Source: Saprolegnia diclina VS20 (taxonomy: Eukaryota; Oomycota; Saprolegniomycetes; Saprolegniales; Saprolegniaceae). Taken from it: a stretch of 48,213 bases of DNA. The position numbers were made by a program, and so were the translations under genes. How positions within the stretch are numbered: the first letter of the stretch is position 1; every line of letters begins with the position of its first letter. Shown in pieces: positions 39,677-48,213 of this stretch. The stretch lies in NCBI RefSeq assembly GCF_000281045.1, contig NW_008246073.1:294791-343003 (forward strand), read 5' to 3'. The notes under the pieces are model-generated. The model saw only the letters and a program-made list of their open reading frames with translations. It searched no databases and was not told the origin of the DNA.

Positions 39677-39764
<88 letters not shown>
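39584..39764 (+). repeat. GATA tetranucleotide microsatellite
   Basis: About 181 bp of near-perfect (GATA)n. It is interrupted by one GACA near its left end and by a GATATATAG variation around 39665-39680. The minus strand reads as a spurious serine/isoleucine/tyrosine/leucine frame. Confidence 0.97.
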
Positions 39765-39963
39765 CCCATGTCGGTCATTTGCTGTCAAGATCGTCGTGGT
39801 GTTGAACCATCGACTGCGTGGTACCAACGATGACTGCCGATGAGATGCAAACACAAGCCGATGTCGCGTTGGATACAGACTGTCGATGGCATACATGCTA
39901 GTATCGGATGAGTGGATTGTTGGTGGCTTTTACGGCCGTCGAGTCAGTCGAGCTCGCATTAAC

Positions 39964-40025
39964 CAAGAGTACATAAATATCATGCCTGTAGAACGGGCAT
40001 ATAATATCGTATTTATGTACTCTTG
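39964..40025. repeat. Long hairpin with nested inner stem
   Basis: Perfect 16-bp arms, CAAGAGTACATAAATA at 39964-39979 and TATTTATGTACTCTTG at 40010-40025, enclose 30 bp. That insert has its own stem ATGCC...GGCAT. It is AT-rich relative to the surroundings, with no gene around it. Confidence 0.9.
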
Positions 40026-40229
40026 CATTTACCCAGAAAAGGGCTGCATTTTCCCAGAGGATACGGCATGTATGCGGTCAGCGGCCATTTGGATTCGGGA
40101 CGAGCAAGGAGCTACGCGCACGTTTCGAGAACGACGACAGAGCGATGGGTGGGAGGCCAGCCACGGACGAAGCGTTTCTGCGGCAAAGGCACGTACTTGT
40201 ACTAATGTGAGCGCAAGGCTGACCACTGT

Positions 40230-40591
40230 ATGCTCGCGTTAGACTCGAATGGGCGGAGCGACCCTCAAGTTGGGGTGTCGACGTGCGAGCTACTTATGTG
40301 AGAGAACGGGCCACAGAGCAAGTGCGCGACGACGTAGCCCAAAGGTGTCGAAAAGTTGCTCGAACCAAACCAACGTGTGTGGTCATTTACGGTCGACGCA
40401 GCATGCGCTCCTGCGTGACCATGTCAACTATTACGACGCCAGCGACATTGCTTTCAATGGAGCGACTTCGTGGTGATCGTGATCTACGTCGTCGCGTGCT
40501 TACTCTGTAGCTCGTTCTCTAACGTAAGTGGCTCGAACGTCGACACCACAACTTAAGGGTCGCTCCGCCCATTCGAGTCTGGCGCGAGCAT
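40230..40591. mobile_element. Foldback / MITE-like element with about 107-bp inverted repeats
   Basis: Bases 40231-40337 and the reverse complement of 40484-40590 align without gaps, identical at about 94 of 107 positions. Both begin TGCTCGCG and include AGACTCGAATGGGCGGAGCG and end CGCGACGACGTAG. Weaker similarity continues inward, and the flanking A/T adds one base. The loop between the arms is 146 bp and has no transposase frame. The whole unit is about 360 bp. This is the form of a non-autonomous foldback element. I could not find a clear target-site duplication next to the arms. Confidence 0.75.
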
Positions 40592-40687
40592 GCTACCTCT
40601 CGCTAGGGACACGGTGCCGCACTCTATCAGACAAACGTCCCCTCGCAAACTCTCACCAAGCATACAATCTGCAGCTTGCATTCCACC

Positions 40688-42568
40688 TTAAACCTCGGCG
40701 ACTTGAAGCCCGTCCATACCTTTGTTGTCCGTGTTCTCGTTCTGTGGGCCGTGGTTTTGCTGGCTGTTGGTGACGTCTTTGGGCAGCAATGTCATGAGAT
40801 CTTGGTACCGGATCGTCTTGCCCTTGGTCGCAAAGCGGAGCCGCACAAACGTGTGGAATTTATGGCGCGAAAACGCAAAGCCAAACTGCTTGAGCGTGTC
40901 ACGGAGCACTTCGGTGTGGATAAAGCCGTCGCCCGCGTCGTCGTCAATGGCGTCTGCGCGCGCAAGCGCGTTCTCGACGTCCCGAATATGCTGGCCCGTC
41001 CGGTGCAAGTGGTTGACGATCTGGTGGACCATTTGACCTGTGAGGGTGTTGACTTCGATCACGTGCTCGATGACGCTCGCGAGCTTCTTGGGCTCCACCC
41101 GCCACGTGCCCGAGACGAGCGCAAACTGCCGTACAATCTTGGGCGCGAGCACGATCGCGTTGAAGAGGAGCGGGAGCGCGAGCCCGACGACGCGGAACGC
41201 ACTGCCGATGGACGCGCCGCCCATGTACATGATGCAGTTGAGGAGCAGCGCGCAGTAGAAGCCGTTGATGATGAGGAAGAGCTGCATGAGGAAATGCACG
41301 AGCTTGTGCGAAAAGTACGGCAGCGTAAACGTGCCGCCGCCACTCGCTGTGAGCTTGACCGAGAGCGTGTTCTTCTTGATTTGGGGTTTGAGACCCCGCA
41401 GTCGACGCATTGCGGACCGCAAGAGCTGCAGCAAAAGGTCGTGCGCCAGCCACGCCGCACCGTGGTGCTGTGCGTGGAGCATCTCGGGACTTGTTAATTC
41501 TTCTTCGACGCGCTGCATTTGAGCGAGCGCTCGGTCCATGTCCTGTGTGCGCTCGCGCTCTTCCTACGGGAGACATGAGAACGACGACCAAGTTGTGCAT
41601 GGTCGTGTCGACCTCGCGAATGACGGGCTCCATCGCGCGCTTGAGGTTGACAAACTCGCGCATGTCGAGCGACTCGTCCACCGTAATGGACGACTGCATA
41701 TTGGTCGCAAACGCGTGGGCCATGAGCAGCTGCACGAGGTAGCGCAGGTAGATGAGCAGCAACAGCATCACGAGCGACAGCGAGAGGCCGAAGCACGCAA
41801 AGACCGAAAGGCGCGCTTCTTTTGACGCTTGGTACGCGCTGTGCGTCACGAGCTCGCCCGTGCACGCGAAAAACGCAGCGTAAATGCCAAAGAGGACGAG
41901 CCAGATTGTCACGTCAATCTCAATCAAATGCGCAATTTGGCTGTCTTGGACTTCGCGAATGTACTTGGGAAAGGAGAAAATCTTGGGGAGCTCGTACGTT
42001 TGGAGGAAAAAGTGCCCGAGGATCTTCATGTGCATGCGCTCCTCGTACCGGTTCGAGACGACCGTGCGCATGAGCTTGTTCCAATGCAACGCGTACGCAT
42101 TCTGCTTGGCCTCGGCTTCCGCGACGAGATCCCGCGCCGAAATGATCGAGATCTTGTCCATTTTCTTGTTGGACCGACGTAGGCGCAGAAACACGATGAC
42201 GGCTTGGAGCACGAGCGCGATCGCGAGGAAGAAGACGAGGATGTCGGCCGCGTCCATGGCCTGGTAGGCAACGCCGCCTTTGGCCACGAGCCCAATGTAG
42301 AGGCAGAACTTGACCATGAGGTAGATGAGGCCGACAATCATGAGTTCTACGCGTGGCCCATGAAGGCCTGTAGAGTCGATAGCAGCGTACCTTGGGTCGT
42401 CTTGTGCAGCATCTCGGCGTACTTGCGATGGCGCTTGAACGCGTGCTCGAGCGAGTGCAGGAGCGCGTCCAGCACAATGACAAAGACGACGAGGCAAGCG
42501 ACGTAGAGGAGCACGTCGCTCGTCTCGAGCGTTGCCGTCGGCGCCGCCAGGATCCGGTCGTCCAACAT
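40688..42568 (-). CDS. MLO-like seven-transmembrane protein with EF-hand-like C-terminal segment
   Basis: Exons 42568-42391, 42346-41613 and 41563-40688 (introns 44 and 49 bp) encode 595 residues. The N-terminus has the MLO arrangement: an extracellular start, first helix VLLYVACLVVFVIVLDALLH, then HAFKRHRKYAEMLHKTTQEL leading into MIVGLIYLMVKF. The cytoplasmic HMKILGHFFLQTYELPKIFS and FPKYIREVQDSQIAHLIEID block matches the conserved MLO loop before helix 3. Further membrane helices follow (SVFACFGLSLSLVMLLLLIY; LMQLFLIINGFYCALLLNCI). Plant MLO ends in a calmodulin-binding helix. Here the C-terminal tail at about 508-523 instead contains DDDAGDGFIHTEVL, an EF-hand-like loop with the last Glu displaced by one, flanked by helices. 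MLO proteins are reported in oomycetes; the role here is unknown. Confidence 0.8.
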
Positions 42569-42617
42569 GGGCAAAAATGCAACTGCTGCACCACCGGTCG
42601 TGTTTGCCTTTCTATGG

Positions 42618-42635
42618 TATCCGGATTTCCGGATA
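42618..42635 (-). promoter_or_regulatory. Palindromic TATCCGGATTTCCGGATA upstream of the MLO-like gene
   Basis: An 18-bp inverted repeat (TATCCGGA-TT-TCCGGATA) about 50 bp before the ATG at 42568. It is the most complete version of the motif shared by six starts in the window. Confidence 0.5.
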
Positions 42636-42639
42636 TAGG

Positions 42640-44143
42640 AGTAACTGCTACCAACAACCCCTCTGATTCCTTGCGCAAATGCAAATTCAGAGATTCGCGC
42701 GTGCAAAAGGAGGGTATTCATCAAAATGTGTTTGTACAATCCGAGGATATTCACGCTGCAAGTAAAATGATCGAGGAACGTCGCTACGCTAAATGTAGAG
42801 TCATCTAAGGACTCACTCGAGTGACCCACCGGAAGCAGGCTTGTTTACACCGGCATGGTCGTACTGTAGTAGAATATATGTACACTGCGGACGAGGAAAA
42901 GCTAGCTGATGGTGCAGCTGGTGTTGTGGCAAGCACGACGCGTGGGGAATTCTTGTTCATGTAGACCTTGGTTCTAGCTGGGTTCAACCCATTGTGGCTC
43001 ACTCCGTTCTGACGAGGTGGCAAAGCCATAACTCCTCACCAAGCCAGTGATCCCTCGACTCAAAGAGTGGGTGCGCTGTCCGGCTTGTCGCTTTCGGTAC
43101 CAACGTAGCGAGGGAAGCCGAACACGGAGCGCAGCACGACTCCGACTGGCGAGCGATGGCCGTTCTTGGCGGCGAGACGCCAAGGTCACGAGGAGGTTCC
43201 GCACGAGGAATGCACTTTAGATGACTCGGTGCAAGCCGTGTGTGAGGCGAGTGTTGCTATTCTGTCGCCACGAGCTACTTCTGCGAGCGTGCAAAGCTTG
43301 CACGTCGATCATGTTGACTCGCGCAGGATGGAGGAACAGGGAAGGTTGCGGAGCCTTCTCCATGGAAAGTAAGTTGTTGGATACAGGTACACGTTTCGAA
43401 ATCTCTGGAATCTGAACGCGAAAAATTCGTGTTTTTCAAATGATCGGGATAGAGAAGCGATTCTTCCGTTGTCAATATTCCCCATTACTTAAAAAGCATT
43501 CCGCACCGACCATAGCCAAAGAAGTGCACTACCCATCACGACAACCGATGCAGCAAATGCTAGTTGCAGTGCACAGAGCCTTCGCCCAGCTGCACATTGC
43601 ACAGCACCATGGCGTTACACTTCACTCAGCATGCCACAGTGCGCGGGTTTGTTCCGTGGATGCCTTGTCCTCGGCACTGAAACGGGCGAAATGCTGGTGT
43701 GGGTAGGGTCCGGCTTCCGCACGAGTAGTTGTCGATGTCTGGACTACGTTTCGGCGCTCAAGTCTCTAGCCGTGGCGATTGTTGCCAACAGGAAAACGCG
43801 ACAGTCTCTGGCGGTACCCACATAAAGGTCGAGTTCATGAAACTGCGTGCATACTTGTGCAAGAAGCTGGGCAGTCGGCGCCAAGAGCTGCGCTACGCTG
43901 AACACGACGCATGCTATATGCTGTTTGCAACCCCCGTCGTCACTGCTACTTGTACTTGTGCCTGGTGTGCTCTTGTATGTTTCGACTCATGCCGTCACAC
44001 AGACAGTGTCTGAAACAGAATTTAAAACAGTGTATAGAACACTGTTTGGACGGTGGCTCGTATATTCATTGTGGGAGGTACTATCAAGTTTGAGAGAACC
44101 ATTGTTTGGTCGGAGTTGGCTGTGAGCAACAGCAAGCAGCAGC
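42640..44143. other. Gene-poor stretch between the MLO-like gene and CTR9
   Basis: About 1.5 kb with only short, unremarkable frames (for example 43631-43825). A small hairpin, AAACAGTGT...ACACTGTTT, lies at 44025-44047, about 100 bp before the CTR9 start. Nothing else recognised. Confidence 0.45.
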
Positions 44144-47100
44144 ATGGCCGCCCGCAAGTCGCTGCTCATCCCGGTCCACAAGAGCGATGAGCTCGTCGAG
44201 ATGTTCTCGGACGAGCTGCCCGAAGACGCCAACGACATCATGGAGATCCTCCGCGCCGAGATCGCGCCGCTGGAGGTCTGGCTCAACTTTGCCGTCGAGT
44301 ACTACCTCCAGGGCAAGGTCGCCCAGTTTGAGCAGATCTTTGACCAGGCGACCATGTCGGACGCGGACGAGATCTACCACGACGAGGCCGCGCGCATGAG
44401 CCGCCTCAAGATCCTCAACGCATGGGCGTGCCACCACATCAACACGATGTGGAAGGAGGACGACGACCGCAAGCGCGAGGTGCCGTCGCAGAAGGCGGCC
44501 GCGCTCTTCCAGAAGGCCGACCGCATCGATCCGCAGTGCATTACGACTTTGACGGGCAAAGCGCTCATGTTTATGGCCAAAGGCGAAGACGAGCGCGCCG
44601 AGCGCTTCCTTCGGACCGTCCTCCAGGTGCAACCCGAAAACCTCTCGGCGATCCTTGCGACCGCGCTCCTCCAAGTGCGCAAGCGCAAGTTTACTGAAGC
44701 CAAGAAGCTCTACTACGACGCAATCGCGCTGCATCCGCAGTCGCCCCAAGCCGCGCGCATGCGCATGGCGTTTGCGTACTGCTGCTATCAGATGGGCTGC
44801 GTCGACAAGGCGCGCGCGGTCATGAAGTACGCGGCCAAGCTCGACGATAGCTACGTCGACGCAATGATGGCCAACGCGATCTGGCAGCTCGCGACGCTCA
44901 GCCCGGCCGAGCGCGCGCGCAACATGCAAAACGAAGGTGTCCCGCCTTGTCTCTCGCAAATGGCTCATCCTCCTCGTCTCTTGTAGGCTCACGCTTTATG
45001 ACCATGGTGCACCACGCCCATGCGCTCGACAAGACGCACCCGTCCGTCCTGAACCACTTGGCCAACCACTACTTTCTGCAGTGGTCGCCACTGCCAGGGA
45101 CTGCGGCGGTCGAGCGCGGGTCGTCGACCGTTGTCACGTCGCACGACCTCTCGACCGACTTGGCGCCCGGCCATCTCATCAGCCTCGGCAGCAAGTTCTT
45201 TTGCTACGTTGTGTCGATTGACACGGCGAAGAACTCGCTCGAGATCGACGTGCCGTACAGCGGGCGCACGCGCAGCGGCATCAGCGTCAGCCGCAAGATG
45301 TACGACCAGATGTTTGCGCTTGCGGCCAATGCGTACCACAACACGCTGACCAAGGAGCTCCGCGCCGAGAGCTGCTACCTCATGGGCCGCGGCCGGCACG
45401 CCGAAGGCAAGTACGCCGACGCATATGGGTACTACTTTAAAGCGAGCCAGCTCATGCCAACGTTGGCGTCGCCGTGGCTGGGCCTCGCCCAAATGTACTA
45501 CCAGCAAAACCAACTCGACAAGGCGACCGCGTATCTCGAGAAGACGCTCAAGGCGTACCCGGACAACACGGACGTGCTCCTCTTCCTCGCCCACGTGTAC
45601 AGCCAGACGAGTCGCAAGACGGACGCGATTGCGCACTACCGCCGCGTCGCCGACATTGACCCGGGCAACGTCAACGCGCTCATCGGCGTTGCCGACATCC
45701 TCCACGTCTCGGACGAGCGCACCGACCAGCTCGCGGCCATTTCGTCGTTTTTGGCGGCTGAGAAGGTCCTTGAGACCTCCAACGAGCGTGTGCCCGTGGA
45801 GCTGTTTGTGAATCTCGGGTCGCTCCACATGCGCGTGGGCGACTTTGCAGCCTCCCTCGCTTGCTACCGCCGGGCCCTGGGCATCGACGCGACCGCGCCG
45901 CTGCCGACAGTCCAAGAAGACAATGTCACGGTGCTCTACAACATGGCGCTGGTCTACGAGCGCGTCGGCGACTTGGCCGTGAGCAGTGCGCTGTACAACG
46001 ACATTGTCGCGACGTTCCCGGGCTACCACGACGCGGCATTGCGTCTCGCACTGCTCAAGCGCGACCAAGGCCGGTTCGACGAAGCTGTCCAGCTCCTCGA
46101 AGAGACGCTGGCGCGGGACCCGACGTGTGCGAACGCGGCGCTGCTCCAAGGCAACATGCACTACGCGCGGCGTGAGTGGAACTTGGCGCAAAAAAAGTAC
46201 GAAGCCGTGCTTGGCATCAAGCTCGAGAACGGCGCAAACCTCAAGAACGATCCGTACTCGTTCCTTGCGATGGGCAACATCTTTATGAGCAACATCGGCG
46301 AGCGCGGCCGGTACATGAAGAACATGGCGCTGTCCGAGACGTACTACAAGCGCACGCTGCAGAGCCACCCGTTCAACGTGCACGCGGCCAACGGCATTGG
46401 CATCATGGTGGCCGAGAAGGGCCATTTGGACAAGGCCAAGATGATCTTTGCCGAGGTGCGCCAGGCGTGCCCCGACATGCCGGACGCGTGGATCAACCTC
46501 GCGCACATTTACATGGCCGAAGAGCGCTACGACGAAGCGATCCAGCTCTACCAAGTGTGTCTGACCAAGCACTACAATGGCCAGGACATTCAGGTGCTCT
46601 TGTACTTGGCAAAAGCCTACTACGAGGCCAAGCGCCACCTCGAGTGCATTGCGGCCTTGACAAAGGGGCTGCACCTGATGCCAGGTGACACGCGTTTGTG
46701 GTACAACCTTGGTCTTGCCCAAGAAGAGTTTGCCGTCTTTGCACTCGGCGACGGCGACGCCAGCAACACCAAGGCCGCGCTGCAAAGCCACCGGACGCTT
46801 GCCGACGTTCAGCGCGCGATCGCCGACCTCCAGCGGGCCATGCGCATTTTCCAAATGCTCGCAAACGACACGAAGAAGGCGCCGGTGTACGACTTGGAGA
46901 AGGTCAAGGACCACGCGCGGTTTTGCGCCGAGACGCTCGACAAAGCGTCGTACCATCTCGAGTTTGAGCGCCAGCGGGAAGAGAAGCGCAAGGCCGAGGC
47001 CGAGCAGCGCCGCCGCCTCATGCTCCGCGACGAAGAGGAGCGTCTCGAGAAGGAAGCGGCCGAGCGTGCGCGCTTGAGCGCTGCCGAAGAGCGCAAGATG

Positions 47101-47490
47101 GCGGTCTTGCGCCAGAACGAGGAGCGTCTCCGCGCGGCCAATGCGACGTGGAAGACGCGCGAGACGGAGGAGAAGCAGAAGGCCGCCGCACCCAAGAAGG
47201 GCAGCAAAAAGCGTAAGAAGACGGACGGCGACAAGAGCGATCACAGCGACAACAGCGACAACAGCGACGACGACGCCGCGGGCCCGAGCCTCTCGATCGC
47301 CGACATGCAGAACCGCAACTCCAAGATGAAGAAGCTCGTAGAAAAGCGACAGAAGAAGGCGTCTGTCGACGACGAAGACGATCTCTTTGGCTCCGACTCG
47401 GACGACGACGCTGCTGGCGACAAGCCGGCGCCAACGACAACCGCCAACGCCAGCGACCTCTTTGGCTCCGACTCGTCCGACGACGAGTAA
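44144..47490 (+). CDS. CTR9: Paf1 complex subunit Ctr9, TPR protein
   Basis: Exons 44144-44936 and 44987-47490 (intron 50 bp) encode 1098 residues, near the usual 1070-1170. The product is built of TPR repeats almost throughout. The start (IPVHKSDELVEMFSDELPED, then PLEVWLNFAVEYYLQGK) and the core (AESCYLMGRGRHAEGKYADA, then ANGIGIMVAEKGHLDKAKMI) match Ctr9. The C-terminus is a charged coiled coil (EEKRKAEAEQRRRLML) and an acidic Ser/Asp tail (SDSDDD repeats) with a KKRKK patch. Ctr9 scaffolds the Paf1 elongation complex on RNA polymerase II. An insertion at about residues 297-367, containing LAPGHLISLGSKFFCYVVSI, interrupts the repeats. Confidence 0.95.
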
Positions 47491-47691
47491 GTGGATGCCA
47501 CTACGTTGTGTGAATTCTCAAGTGCATTTCTTGTCGACTTTTCCTGTTTCAACCCCGATTTCGCAGGGTGGTGGGGCTAGGGTTCTGTTGGTGGTCGACC
47601 CGAGCTAGTACGATCCCATGAAATTTGTCTGAGAAGAGAAGAACCAAACACGAGACGTCCACGCGTAGGCTAGAGTAGAACTATTTGTCGA

Positions 47692-48213
47692 TTAATCAAT
47701 GCGAAAACGCCACAACATGCCAGGTACTCGCGCTTGGGCATCCACAAGCTTCATTCGTTGCTGTTGCCGAGTCGCATTGAACTGCTCGATCGAGGGGCGG
47801 AGCGTCCACACGTGCGCTGCCCGCGTCGACAGTGAGGAGCGCCATGACGAGGCCGTACAACGTCGCACACGGGTCGAGCTTGGTCAAGTGCTCGTAGTAG
47901 AGGGTTTCTCGGCGCCGTTGTTGCGCGAAACATGAGCTTTTCGCGCAAAAAGTCGACCGCGGTTGACGCGACTTGGACGATGGCGCGGTGGCGGTCGAAA
48001 TCGCCGACCGTCGCGACGAGGGCGTCCTCACACGCAGCGATCGGCCGCAACCCACGCTTAGCCCGAGGCATAAGGTCCCGGAGCAGCAGTTGCCCCGTCA
48101 GATCCTCCTTGTCGATCCGCGTCGAGTAGCAGCGGCAAGCCGCGGTTGATCTTGCGTCGGTGGGTCGTCGTCGCCTTGATCGGCTCTTCAAGCGCTGTCT
48201 GGAGCTCCTGCAC
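47692..48213 (-). CDS. Partial gene cut by the right edge, unknown product
   Basis: The minus strand reads VQELQTALEEPIKATTTHRR from the window edge. It then gives LTGQLLLRDLMPRAKRGLRP, YYEHLTKLDPCATLYGLVMA and a probable C-terminus SIEQFNATRQQQRMKLVDAQ with RVPGMLWRFRID, ending at TAA 47694-47692. These pieces lie in different frames, so at least two introns are needed. I could not fix the splice sites. The segments are helical with no recognised family. Confidence 0.4.

Noticed and set aside
39584-39764. CRISPR-like or tandem array
   Set aside because: A simple 4-bp repeat without spacers in eukaryotic DNA.
39584-39896. A Tyr/Leu/Ser/Ile repeat protein read from the minus strand
   Set aside because: It is the GATA microsatellite translated; no start context or unique sequence supports it.
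39886-40242. A 118-codon plus-strand ORF across the long hairpin
   Set aside because: Its sequence is largely determined by the inverted repeat and has no protein-like pattern.
43631-43825. A 64-codon ORF in the gap before CTR9
   Set aside because: Isolated, short, without signal peptide, domain or repeated pattern; frames of this size are expected by chance.
44989-47244. A 751-codon open frame on the minus strand opposite CTR9
   Set aside because: It mirrors the codon bias of a clearly conserved gene, has no recognisable domain and is His/Arg/Val-rich in the way antisense frames are in this genome.

Overview
The window looks like nuclear DNA of an oomycete, most likely a saprolegnialean water mould. 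The reading frames are GC-rich and densely packed on both strands. At least 35 introns can be placed, nearly all 41-60 bp, with GTACG/GTATG-like donors and TAG/CAG acceptors, and the spliced frames stay open. Gene content is plainly eukaryotic (exocyst Sec8, Mtr4, Ctr9, NFRKB/INO80G, SPX, MLO). It also includes oomycete-flavoured items such as a membrane-anchored GH81 beta-1,3-glucanase, EGCS-type ankyrin repeats and a CMP-KDO synthetase. The lineage is inferred from these traits; no phylogeny was run.

Layout. 1-4.5 kb: the 3' part of a large orphan membrane protein, an inverted truncated copy of its 5' part, and a tRNA-Leu. 4.8-6.3 kb: a CMP-KDO synthetase gene and a decayed copy of part of a gene found 32 kb away. 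6.3-13.2 kb: a head-to-head pair, Sec8 (-) and an Nma111/Deg7-type protease (+). 13.2-20.6 kb: an orphan protein, a small coiled-coil protein, a receptor-like membrane protein with an extracellular binding-domain-like half, and a tail-anchored protein with three FYVE-like zinc fingers. 20.8-27.3 kb: an NFRKB/INO80G-like subunit, four small orphan membrane proteins and a histidine acid phosphatase with nuclear-type termini. 27.3-35.2 kb: a weak secreted RxLR-like ORF, a stand-alone SPX protein, Mtr4 and the GH81 glucanase. 35.9-39.1 kb: an ankyrin protein and a FAIM-like/RanBP2-finger/DPF-motif protein. 39.3-40.6 kb: a repeat-rich stretch with a histidine-phosphatase fragment, a GATA microsatellite, a long hairpin and a foldback (MITE-like) element. 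40.7-48.2 kb: an MLO protein with an EF-hand-like segment, a gene-poor stretch, Ctr9, and a gene cut by the right edge.

The genes do not form a pathway. Several belong to basic nuclear and secretory machinery: Mtr4 (RNA surveillance), Ctr9 (Paf1 complex), NFRKB (INO80) and Sec8 (exocyst). A palindromic TATCCGGATA-like motif recurs just upstream of six of the gene starts and may be a shared promoter element. The most unusual items are the foldback element at 40.2 kb, the MLO/EF-hand and FAIM/zinc-finger/DPF architectures, the triple FYVE-like protein, the nuclear-looking histidine phosphatase, and two segmental duplications that left gene fragments.
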